Origin: JBARKJ01 sp049801375
GTDB taxonomy: Bacteria; Nitrospirota; JACRHJ01
Direction: 5' to 3'
Length of the DNA stretch: 64,000 nt
Assembly: GCA_049801375.1 (NCBI GenBank)
Contig: JBARKJ010000025.1
Coordinates: 1-64,000, forward strand
The notes below the pieces were generated by a model that saw only the letters and a program-made list of their open reading frames with translations, did not search any database and had not been told where the DNA came from. The position numbers and the translations under genes are program-made. This document shows positions 17,799 to 26,386 of the stretch, piece by piece (positions within the stretch are counted from its first letter, which is position 1; every line of letters starts with the position of its first letter).

Positions 17799-17822
17799 CC
17801 GGGGCGAGTTGTCTCGCCCCGG
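17799..17822 (-). other. Perfect 10-bp intercistronic hairpin
   Basis: CCGGGGCGAG and CTCGCCCCGG form a perfect GC-rich stem with a 4-nt loop between the CMD gene and the MtrH-like gene. No T-run follows on the minus strand, so it is more likely an mRNA processing or stabilising hairpin within the operon than a full terminator. Confidence 0.6.
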
Positions 17823-17835
17823 TCGGCGGTTGAAT

Positions 17836-18285
17836 TTAGAACACGCCGTGGTCCCATTTCGGCTGCGGAAGGTATTCCCATGGCTCGCCCGCGCGGTAGT
17901 GCTTATCTATCTCCAGGCACTTGAGCGCATATTCGAAGGCGTAGGGTATGCCCGTGCCGCCCGGTACGAAGCCCGCGCAGACCATGCCGATGCTTGCGGC
18001 CTCGAAGACTTCTTCGGTCGTCGCGCCGGAGTTTATCGCCGGTATCACGTGAATTATGCAGCGAGGTGAACAGTAGGCCACGCCAATGGACATGAACATC
18101 AGCTCCTTGACCTTTTTCGGAAGCGCCCCGTCCGAGAATATGCTGGCGTAAAAGTCGGCGAAGGTCCTGCCAGGCTCCGGTGTGACCGTGTTTATGATCT
18201 TGAACATCCTCGGCACGAAACCGCATTGCTGCTGCATGTAAGCATCGACTTCTTCGACCGTCATCTTTTTCTTTTCCTCTGCCAT
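17836..18285 (-). CDS. Carboxymuconolactone decarboxylase-family protein within the methyltransferase cluster
   Basis: This 149-residue helical protein has the CMD/AhpD core with CSPRCIIHV near residue 72-80 (CxxxCxxxH), the usual position of the redox-active or proton-relay cysteines, and GATTEEVFEAASIG afterward. Start ATG at 18285 has a perfect AGGAGGT 8 nt upstream. An in-frame ATG at 18360 with its own GGAGGAGG would add 25 residues (MDIWESLRDLLARLAGAQ...), so two starts are possible. In the cluster it could act as a thiol-dependent peroxidase/reductase protecting Co(I) and Fe-S chemistry, or as a true lyase on the demethylated product; I cannot decide. It lies between the second UroD-family gene and the MtrH-like gene. 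Confidence 0.85.
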   Translation of the reverse strand: MAEEKKKMTVEEVDAYMQQQCGFVPRMFKIINTVTPEPGRTFADFYASIFSDGALPKKVKELMFMSIGVAYCSPRCIIHVIPAINSGATTEEVFEAASIGMVCAGFVPGGTGIPYAFEYALKCLEIDKHYRAGEPWEYLPQPKWDHGVF

Positions 18286-18422
18286 TTCAATACCTCCTCC
18301 AGCGTTTTGGGCGCCCGCTAATCGCGCCAACAGGTCCCTTAGACTCTCCCAAATGTCCATGGTCCTCCTCCCACGTACGCCTGCCCCCTGATTTAGAATA
18401 TTGCCACCACCACCTCCTTTTT

Positions 18423-19448
18423 TCAGAGCTTCCAGTCCCTTGCCACACTTATGAACTTCTGTATGTTCTCGTAAGGCACCGTCGGCGGGATATCGCAGCC
18501 GGGCATCAGTACGAAACCGCCGTCCAGACCAGCCGTCTCGATTATCCTTTTGCACTCGGATTCGACTTCCGCCACAGTGCCCTGGAGCATAACCTTCACC
18601 GGGTCCACATTGCCCGCAAAGCACATCTTCCCGCCGAGGACTTCTTTCGCCCTGGCTATGTTCACCTTGTGGTCCAGGCTTATGCAACTCGCGCCCGTCT
18701 CCGGGAAAAGCTCCAGTCTGTCCGTAGTGTCGCCGCAGATATGCACGAGGGTATGCGCCCCATGCGAGCGCGCCCAGTCGGTAAACCGTTTGAGGTAAGG
18801 GAGGGCGAAGACCTGGAACTGTTTCTTCGAGATAAGGTCGCCGGAGGCTGTCGGGTCGGCCAGGCTGATCACCTTCAGGCCGTCTTTCACAAGAGGTTCG
18901 TAGAGGTGTATCAGCACGTCGGTCGCGAAGTCTATTACCTTCTTCACGAACTCCGGCTTCTTGAAAGTGGCCTTCATCATGGTCTCTTCTCCGACGAGCC
19001 TCGCCGCTAGCGTGAACGGGCCCCACGCGGTCAAGGTGACTACATACCTGTCCCCTATCTTTTCCTCCGCAAGCTTCAGCGCTTTCTTCGTTGTTTCTAT
19101 GACCGGGTCCTGGTCTATCTTCCGGATATCGAGCTTCGCAAGGTCCTCCTCGGATAGAACGATGTGCTCAAGCAGGTCAGGCGCGCCGACTTCGCGGAAC
19201 TTTATCCCGCCGCCCATGCAGGAAATATGAAAATTGTTATAACCGGACCCGGCGTATACGATATCGCAGAGGAGCTTGTCGCTCATGGTTACAAGCATGT
19301 CGGCCATCTTCCGGTAGTCGCCCGACAGGCCCTGAAAGGTGTTGCCGGAGTTGTGTATCGACCACATGCCGGCCCCGAAAAGCGATACGGGAATACGGTC
19401 GGCCCTACCGCCCTCGAACGCCTTGATCATTACCTCTCTTGGTTTCAT
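18423..19448 (-). CDS. UroD-family corrinoid methyltransferase, second copy
   Basis: This 341-residue protein starts at ATG 19448 (AAAGGAGAG 3-4 nt upstream); an upstream in-frame extension to 19505 lacks support. The zinc triad is H236-x-C238 in TLVHICGDTTD and C318 in MPGCDIPPT, as in MtaA/MtbA-type methyltransferases. Overall similarity to the first copy is moderate, and it has distinct N-terminal sequence (GAGMWSIHNSGNTF), so substrates probably differ. Its start overlaps the end of the receiver gene by 4 nt (ATGA), which makes it the first enzyme gene of the sigma-54-driven operon. A substrate-side role (demethylating the primary methyl compound) is my inference from being first in the operon. 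Confidence 0.88.
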   Translation of the reverse strand: MKPREVMIKAFEGGRADRIPVSLFGAGMWSIHNSGNTFQGLSGDYRKMADMLVTMSDKLLCDIVYAGSGYNNFHISCMGGGIKFREVGAPDLLEHIVLSEEDLAKLDIRKIDQDPVIETTKKALKLAEEKIGDRYVVTLTAWGPFTLAARLVGEETMMKATFKKPEFVKKVIDFATDVLIHLYEPLVKDGLKVISLADPTASGDLISKKQFQVFALPYLKRFTDWARSHGAHTLVHICGDTTDRLELFPETGASCISLDHKVNIARAKEVLGGKMCFAGNVDPVKVMLQGTVAEVESECKRIIETAGLDGGFVLMPGCDIPPTVPYENIQKFISVARDWKL

Positions 19449-19789
19449 GCTCTCTCCTTTACTGTGAAGTCCGCGTCGATTATTCTTATCAGTTCCGGCA
19501 GGCACGACTGCCTCGGGATGGAATATACGTCCTGACCCGCCCCCGCCTCGCCGATGACGAAAACCTTTATGTCCGGCGATACGTGCCGGATTATGGGAAG
19601 CGCCTCATCTACGCTGAGACCCACTACCTGCGAGTCCAGCACTACGGCCGAAAAAAGCTTTTCCATGACCTTCCTTACGGCGCTTGCGGCGTGGTCCGTG
19701 ACCGTCACTGAAAAGCCCGCGTCCCGCAGCGGATTTTCCAGTCCCTTTATCAACATCGAATCATAGGTGCAGATTAGAATCTGAAGCAT
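19445..19789 (-). CDS. Stand-alone degenerate receiver-domain protein
   Basis: This CheY-like single domain is about 114 residues if started at ATG 19789 (a TTG at 19798 would lie at or upstream of the predicted transcription start). The phospho-acceptor position is present (SAVVLDSQV), but the acidic pair near strand 1 is reduced to one Asp (ICTYDSM), and the strand-5 Lys is absent (FVIGEAGAG). It may therefore sense or bind without normal phosphotransfer. It is the first gene after the -24/-12 promoter and overlaps the UroD-family gene by 4 nt. The neighbouring NtrC regulator and kinase suggest a modulatory role in the same circuit. Confidence 0.75.
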   Translation of the reverse strand: MLQILICTYDSMLIKGLENPLRDAGFSVTVTDHAASAVRKVMEKLFSAVVLDSQVVGLSVDEALPIIRHVSPDIKVFVIGEAGAGQDVYSIPRQSCLPELIRIIDADFTVKERA

Positions 19790-19804
19790 AATACTCAAGA
19801 TTAG

Positions 19805-19820
19805 AGCAAGATGGGTGCCA
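19805..19820 (-). promoter_or_regulatory. Sigma-54 (-24/-12) promoter of the methyltransferase operon
   Basis: On the minus strand the sequence TGGCACCCATCTTGCT matches the RpoN consensus TGGCAC-N5-TTGCW exactly, with the required 10 nt between GG and GC. The start site would fall near 19794, immediately before the receiver gene. A gene for an NtrC-type sigma-54 activator lies just upstream and a palindrome sits about 80-95 bp upstream of the predicted start. Confidence 0.88.
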
Positions 19821-19872
19821 AACAGAACTGTGTTGATTTTTAAAGGATTATAGGCTTGAACAGGAATGAACG

Positions 19873-19889
19873 TGGGAAATTATTCCCCA
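19873..19889. promoter_or_regulatory. Palindromic activator-binding site (UAS)
   Basis: TGGGAAA-TTA-TTCCCCA, a 7-3-7 inverted repeat with one mismatch. It lies upstream of the -24/-12 promoter at the distance usual for NtrC-type enhancers. A further half-site ATTATTCCCC follows at 19899-19908. The same palindrome, perfect, occurs at 23718-23734. Confidence 0.7.
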
Positions 19890-19899
19890 TTTGGAGGTA

Positions 19900-21241
<1,342 letters not shown>

Positions 21242-21249
<8 letters not shown>

Positions 21250-23683
21250 GACGCCTCAATGCCGGCAGGCTGACCGTAAAAGTCGTACCTGCCCCAAGCT
21301 CGCTCTCTACCTCTATACTGCCGTCATGGTCCTCGACTATCCTGTGGCATATGGCAAGGCCCAAGCCGGTGCCTTCGTTCGTCGGTTTCGTCGTGAAGAA
21401 CGGGTCGAATATCTTATGGATATAATCGTGCGGAATGCCGCAGCCGGTATCCGAGACGCTTGTTTCGACTTCCCTGCCGTCGGGAGATAAAGCTGTCCTT
21501 ATCGTCACCTTTCCGCCCTTCGGCATGAAGTAGAGAGAGTTGATAATCAGGTTCATGAAGAGCTGACGCAGTTGCCCCGGCTCCGCGCTGAGCATCGGCA
21601 GGCCCTGTCCCGCCTCCAGGACAACGGACTGCCCTGCCTTTTCGACCTTGTGCCGGACCAGAAGCAGGACCTCCTTGACGAGGTCGTTTATGTCGACCTC
21701 CCTCGCCGTCCCGCCGGACGGGCGCGCGAAATCGAGGAGGCCGGTCAAAATATTTTTACAGCGGAATATCTCCTTGTTTATCGTGTCCAGGTATTCGGGA
21801 AAGTCCTCGAACTCCCCAAGGGCGAGAAGCTTTTCATCTCTTGCCCTGTCTATAAGGGCCTCGGAGTATCCCGCTATGATGCCCATCGGATTGTTTATTT
21901 CGTGTGCTATCCCCGCCGCGAGGCGGCCCAGGGAGGCTAGCTTGTCGGAGCGCAGCATGTGCTGCTCCATCTTCTTCTGGCTCGTTACGTCCTTGCAGTA
22001 GCTCACCAGCGCGAACTGCCTTCCATTATCGTCTAGAAGAGGATACGTCCAGAAGTGGTAGGTGTTGCCCCTGCCGTCCGCAACTTCGCGGAAGGTCGGC
22101 TCTTTGCATTCCGTAATCGAAGGGCAGGGTGTCTCGCGAGGGTTTATGCCCAGCGCCTTCAATATTACAGAGCACTTTTCTCCCATGACCTCTTTGTAAG
22201 TCAGCCCCGTGCGCTTCAGCACCGAGCGGTTCGCCGTCATTATTTCGTGGTTGGGGCCTTGTATCCAGACCATGTCGGTAATCGCGTCGAAAGTCTTCTC
22301 CCACTCCTTCTTCTCCCTGCTTATCTCCTCGAAAAGAGTCGCGTTCTGTATGGCGATGGAGATATGTTTCGCAACCGGGACGAGGACCTCAAGGTCGCGC
22401 TCCGAGTATGCGCCCGGCTCGGTGCTGTCGAGGTTGAAGGAGCCCAGCACCGTCCCGTGATAGAGCGGGACGCTTACGGTGGAGCGGATGCCTTCGCTCA
22501 GGAGCCTTTCGTCGAGCGGGAAAGCCGCGGCGGCCTTCAGATCGCTGTTTATAAACGGCTTGTTATTCAGCGTGACCCAGCCGGAACTAGTGCCTTCGAC
22601 CGGAGCCTTCATCCCCTTGGTCAACCGCGTCGCCATTTCCGTATCGACCGCGAATATATTCATCCATTTCCCGCCGGGGGTGAGGAGGTTTATGCTCGCG
22701 CGGTCGTAACGGACGAGCCTGCGGGTCTCGGATGCGAGCAGCCGGAATATTGCGCCGATGCTGAGGCTGGAATTTATTATCCCCGCCACCTCGCTGATTA
22801 CGCCTATCTGGGTTATTTTCTCGGTAAGCTTTTCAAAGAGCCTTGCATTTTCCAGCGCAATGCCGATATGGTTCCCGAGCATGACGAGGAGCTTCATGTC
22901 CATCGCCGTGAACCGGGAAGGCGTCCGGCTTGCCACCCCCAGCACGCCAAGGACCGCGCCTCTTGAGAGTATCGGTACGCCGGCGACGCTCTCGATGCCC
23001 GCTTCAGCCATTAGGGGACGGGCTACGCGCGGGTCTTCAGACGCCTTCCTGACCGTGAGCGGCCGTCCGCTTGCCGCGACCCGTCCGCTTAGGAACTGGT
23101 TCGGCTTCACGCTTTCTATGTCCTTGAAGAACTTATCCGTCAACCCCTTGTGCTCCTTGAGTCTTAGCTTCCCCGTCTCCTCATCCACGAGATAAATCCA
23201 GCCCGCCTCCGCCCCCATGACCCCCATGATCATGCTTACTGCTTCTCCCGCGATGCGCGCGGTATCCATCGACTTGCTGACCGTAGTGGTGAGCGCACTG
23301 AATGCGTTCAGTTCCTTAGTACGCTGTACGGCCTTCTGTTCAAGCCTCTTTCGCTCTGAAACGTCGCGGACAGCCACAACGCGGGTGCTCTTGTAATCAA
23401 ATACTGAAAATTCCGCCGGGAAGGCTTCGCCGTCCTTCCGGAGGCAGATAGATTCCATGTTTTCAGCGCCTAAAAGACTCTGAAAATCCGGTATTACCAA
23501 GTCTACCCGTTTGCCGGCTATTTCCGGCGGCGTATAAGAAAAAATGACCTGGGCAGCCTGGTTAATGGACGTGATGCGGGATTCCTTGTCGAGCGCAAAT
23601 GCCGGGAAGCCGACCAGATCGAGCACCTCAAGGGCGGTTTCCGGCCTGACTTCGGAGAGGACGGTTTTGAGCGGGCTTGTCAT
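21242..23683 (-). CDS. Multi-sensor histidine kinase (PAS-GAF-GAF-PAS-HisKA-HATPase)
   Basis: This protein has about 813 residues from ATG 23683; a GTG at 23710 would add 9. The order is PAS (about 15-130), two GAF domains (about 140-300 and 310-470), a second PAS (about 480-600), then HisKA with phospho-acceptor His in GIAHEINNPMGIIAGYSEAL, and an HATPase_c domain (NLIINSLYFMPKG, DTGCGIP, GTGLGLAICHRIVEDH). No membrane segments are present, so it senses cytoplasmic signals; GAF and PAS domains often bind small ligands, haem or tetrapyrroles. It overlaps the NtrC-type regulator gene, forming a cognate pair. A perfect palindrome lies 35 bp upstream of the start, suggesting control by its own regulator. 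Confidence 0.92.
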
Positions 23684-23717
23684 AGAAAACCTGAAAAAGG
23701 GGTAATACACGATATTT

Positions 23718-23734
23718 TGGGGAAAAATTCCCCA
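23718..23734. promoter_or_regulatory. Perfect palindromic operator TGGGGAA-N3-TTCCCCA
   Basis: The perfect 7-3-7 inverted repeat lies between the divergent kinase gene and the DsrM/NarI-like gene. It is the same motif as the upstream site of the methyltransferase promoter (one mismatch there), so the NtrC-type regulator may bind both. Confidence 0.72.
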
Positions 23735-23750
23735 AATGTCAAGTTAATTG

Positions 23751-23779
23751 TTGACAAGTTAAGTCAGTCATGCTAATTA
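23751..23779 (+). promoter_or_regulatory. Sigma-70-type promoter of the DsrMK/HdrDE-like pair
   Basis: TTGACA at 23751-23756, a 17-nt spacer and TAATTA at 23774-23779. It lies 32 bp before the TTG start of the membrane subunit gene and just after the palindrome. Confidence 0.5.
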
Positions 23780-23810
23780 TTATTCCATATTATTCTCTGG
23801 AGGTGTTACC

Positions 23811-24593
23811 TTGGAGCGGTCTGAATTCTGGGGTATCTATCCTTTTCTCATCCAGGCATTTCGTGTCCTCGAAGTAATTGCCTTGCTCATTTTCTTTTCG
23901 GGCTCCTATAAAAAACTGAAAATATGGGCCGGCGGGCTCGCAGGAGACGGCGAACTGGAAGGGAACCCTTCCGTTTTTGGGCTTGCGGCTCTATCCCTGT
24001 CCTCTCTCTTTTCCTCCGGCTGCCTACTGGCAAAACGCTCGTTCCGGATATCCACCGGCAGGGCGATTATCCTGATCGCTATCAAATGGTCTTTCCTGGT
24101 TTTATTACTTGGCAGCATCTCTGTGTTTTTAAACGTCAAGGTATTCGGCAGCGGCCTACTGACAGGCGACAGGTTTCTTTTCTTCAAGGCAGTGCTGAAC
24201 TGGGCGGGCATTTTCTTTATCATCGGTGTCGCGTACGCTATCGTACGCAGGTTCTTTTCCAGCATGGTCCCCTCCAGCGGCTACGACTATTTCCTTCTGT
24301 TCCTCCTGCTGACGATAGCGGTAAGCTCTTTCATCATGCAGGGACTCCGCTTTACGGTGGCCATCTGGTCGGACGCGGCATACTCGCCGCTCGGGCTTCT
24401 GTTTAAGCATCTGTTCGCGGGCATAAGGATAGGCGATGCAATGACGGCCTACAACGTCGTCTGGGCGTTGCATGCCCTGCTCGCGCTGTTCTTCGTGGCC
24501 TATATACCCTATTCGAAAATCTTCCATATTTTTGCCGCGCAGATAACGACGGCCGCCGCAGAGCGGCGCGAAAAGACGGCAGGTATCGCATGA
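23811..24593 (+). CDS. Membrane haem b/quinone subunit of DsrM / NarI / HdrE type
   Basis: This 260-residue protein has six predicted membrane segments. The start is TTG at 23811 with GGAGG 7 nt upstream. The last third carries the hallmark of the NarI/DsrM/HdrE group: a membrane-embedded His in VVWALHALLALFF followed by YSKIFHIFA, candidate haem b ligands. Such subunits exchange electrons between the quinone pool and a cytoplasmic iron-sulphur partner. It overlaps the next gene by 4 nt (ATGA), which codes for exactly such a partner. It is divergent from the kinase and probably coregulated with the methyltransferase operon, so it may carry electrons released by, or needed for, methyl-group metabolism. 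Confidence 0.85.
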   Translation: MERSEFWGIYPFLIQAFRVLEVIALLIFFSGSYKKLKIWAGGLAGDGELEGNPSVFGLAALSLSSLFSSGCLLAKRSFRISTGRAIILIAIKWSFLVLLLGSISVFLNVKVFGSGLLTGDRFLFFKAVLNWAGIFFIIGVAYAIVRRFFSSMVPSSGYDYFLLFLLLTIAVSSFIMQGLRFTVAIWSDAAYSPLGLLFKHLFAGIRIGDAMTAYNVVWALHALLALFFVAYIPYSKIFHIFAAQITTAAAERREKTAGIA

Positions 24594-25795
24594 AAAAGAA
24601 AACATCAAAACTGACAAACCTTCAACTTATCGAACTTGACGCCTGCACCGGATGCGGCCAGTGCCTGAAATTCTGTCCCGTGCAGGCGGTATCGGGGGAC
24701 CTGTCCGCCTCACCGCCGGAGAAAATAAGACATTTTAAATACCTCATCGAATCATCCGACGGGCTTCTGGCGAGGATATTCGGAAAAAAGAAGCCGTCTA
24801 ACGAGGAGATGGAAGGTTTTATCAGCCACCTCTACAAATGCACGACCTGCGGCGTATGCGGGACGGTCTGCCCGGTCGGGATAAATACGCAGAAGCTGTG
24901 GGCGGCTCTCAGGGCGGAGGTGGTGAAACTCGGTTATCAGCCAGTGGGCAACCAGAAGACTGTGCCGGACCTCTACCGCCGCAGGAAGACGCCTTACGAA
25001 AGGGATATCTCGGAGAAATGGGACTGGCGCCCGGCTGACCTGAAGTTTACCGACAGGCATGAGGTCGGCTATTTCGTCGGTTGCGGCGTGTCGTTCTCCG
25101 CTCCGCCGATGGCTCTCGGCGCGGCCCGCATGCTCGAAGCTATACATGGCGGCTTTGCGATGCTCGAAGAGGAGCAGTGCTGCGGATTCCCGCTCATGGT
25201 GCTGGGGTTCGAGGACATGATAGAGGAGATGGTGCGGCACAACGTCCGCGGGTTCGTGGAGATGGGCGTCAAGAGGTTAGTGACGACCTGCGCGTGCTGC
25301 ATGAGCTTCCTGAGTAATAATTGGGCGAAGTACGTAGGCGGCAGGCTGCCATTTGAGGTAATACACATCTCGCAGGAAGTGGCGGGCGCAGTAGAGGCCG
25401 GCAAGATAAAGTTTACGAAGGAGCTCGGTGAGACGCTTTGCTACCACGACCCCTGCTACATCTCGCGCGGGAAGCCTTATGTCGTAGAGGAGCCTAGGAG
25501 AGTTATAAAGTCTATACCGGGAGTGAAATTCCTGGAGATGGAACGAAACCGCCAGTTTTCCAAGTGCTGCGGAGCGGGAGGAGGTATCAGGCGCGCACAG
25601 ACGGAGGACTTCACAAAGGTGTCATGCGATATCGCGCTCGAAGTGATAAAGGACGCGGAAGCGCTTGGCGCAAATACTCTCGCCATTAACTGTCCCGCGT
25701 GCTACGAGCGCATGCACCTGGCTATAAAGCAGACAAGCTACAAGACCGCCCTGAAGATAAAGGACATAATGCAGATAGCGTCGGAGCAACTTTAG
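24590..25795 (+). CDS. Iron-sulphur oxidoreductase of HdrD / DsrK / GlpC type
   Basis: This 401-residue cytoplasmic protein has two N-terminal [4Fe-4S] motifs (CTGCGQCLKFCP and CTTCGVCGTVCP) followed by two CCG domains: CGVSF, CCGFPL and CACCMSF in the first, CYHDPCYIS, CCGAGGGIRR and CPACYE in the second. CCG domains in heterodisulfide reductase bind the noncubane clusters that cleave disulfides. With the membrane subunit it forms an HdrDE/DsrMK-like quinone-linked module, so its substrate may be a disulfide, a low-potential electron carrier, or the redox partner of the corrinoid activator. A hairpin with a T-run at 25862 closes the operon. Confidence 0.9.
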   Translation: MKKKTSKLTNLQLIELDACTGCGQCLKFCPVQAVSGDLSASPPEKIRHFKYLIESSDGLLARIFGKKKPSNEEMEGFISHLYKCTTCGVCGTVCPVGINTQKLWAALRAEVVKLGYQPVGNQKTVPDLYRRRKTPYERDISEKWDWRPADLKFTDRHEVGYFVGCGVSFSAPPMALGAARMLEAIHGGFAMLEEEQCCGFPLMVLGFEDMIEEMVRHNVRGFVEMGVKRLVTTCACCMSFLSNNWAKYVGGRLPFEVIHISQEVAGAVEAGKIKFTKELGETLCYHDPCYISRGKPYVVEEPRRVIKSIPGVKFLEMERNRQFSKCCGAGGGIRRAQTEDFTKVSCDIALEVIKDAEALGANTLAINCPACYERMHLAIKQTSYKTALKIKDIMQIASEQL

Positions 25796-26131
25796 TTTCC
25801 AAACGGATATTCCTCGTACTTCAATTCTTTCGTTAATCTCTTCATAGGACATCAAATAAGTGAGCAATCTCGAGCTGATTTTTATGCTCGATAACGCTCT
25901 TTTTTTAATTTTTTATTGAAAGCGGTTTTCATTAAAATAATGAATATATTTACTATTTTAACTATAACTCATTGCGCAGATTGATAAAATTTAAGCTTGG
26001 AAAAAGATAAATTATTAAAAAATTCTCAATTAAGCCCTGGTAAAATACCCAGATTTAATTTTTTGCCTATAAATGATAAAAACCATGCACCGGCAATTTT
26101 TTTTAATGTAAGTTTAGAAAGGATAGCCCGA
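25796..26131. other. A/T-rich stretch without a clear gene
   Basis: It holds the terminator of the preceding operon and then strongly A/T-rich sequence. A continuous frame with a TTG start at 25997 runs into the small Cys-rich ORF at 26132, but it lacks a Shine-Dalgarno sequence. No other feature is seen. Confidence 0.4.
25862..25906 (+). terminator. Terminator after the HdrD-like gene
   Basis: Nested arms GAGC...GCTC and CGAGC...GCTCG (loop TGATTTTTAT) followed by seven T residues. Confidence 0.55.
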
Positions 26132-26287
26132 ATGAAGCATGCTTGTGTGAACTGTGAAGAAATAAACGAAGGTTTAAATTGTTATATTAAATGTGAGAAG
26201 TTAGAAGAATATTTGAAGTTTCTCGAAACAAAATCAAAATTGGGGATTGAAAATGTGACCCAGATTTCATTTCCTGCTTATAACTGA
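26132..26287 (+). CDS. Small Cys-rich protein, possibly metal-binding
   Basis: A 51-codon ORF whose ATG at 26132 is preceded by AAAGGA at a good distance (about 9 nt). The product begins MKHACVNCEEINEGLNCYIKC, with four Cys (C5, C8, C17, C21) that could hold zinc or iron, then a Lys/Glu-rich helix. The region is very A/T-rich compared with the rest of the window. It is not recognised as any named family. A longer reading from TTG 25997 (96 residues) is possible but less well supported. It may be a recent arrival or a small regulatory protein. Confidence 0.45.
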   Translation: MKHACVNCEEINEGLNCYIKCEKLEEYLKFLETKSKLGIENVTQISFPAYN

Positions 26288-26386
26288 TAAAAAAATAGCA
26301 CTGCTTATTAGATATAGGTTTTATTACGTTACCCGAAAATCTTTTATTGATTGTCATCCGGCATGTTATTTGAGCGAGCGCATGAG

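Noticed and set aside
17836..19026. A 396-residue frame running from inside the second UroD-family gene into the CMD gene
   Set aside because: The upstream 220 residues are a low-complexity shadow of the UroD-family gene; the CMD part has its own Shine-Dalgarno starts at 18360 or 18285.
18423..19448. Second UroD-family gene (and the one at 15735) as haem-pathway uroporphyrinogen decarboxylase
   Set aside because: Both have the HxC...C zinc triad of corrinoid methyltransferases and sit with a corrinoid protein gene.
24590..25795. HdrD-like gene as glycerol-3-phosphate dehydrogenase subunit C (GlpC)
   Set aside because: No glpA/glpB-like gene is adjacent; the partner is a NarI/DsrM/HdrE-type membrane protein, so the HdrDE/DsrMK type is a better fit.
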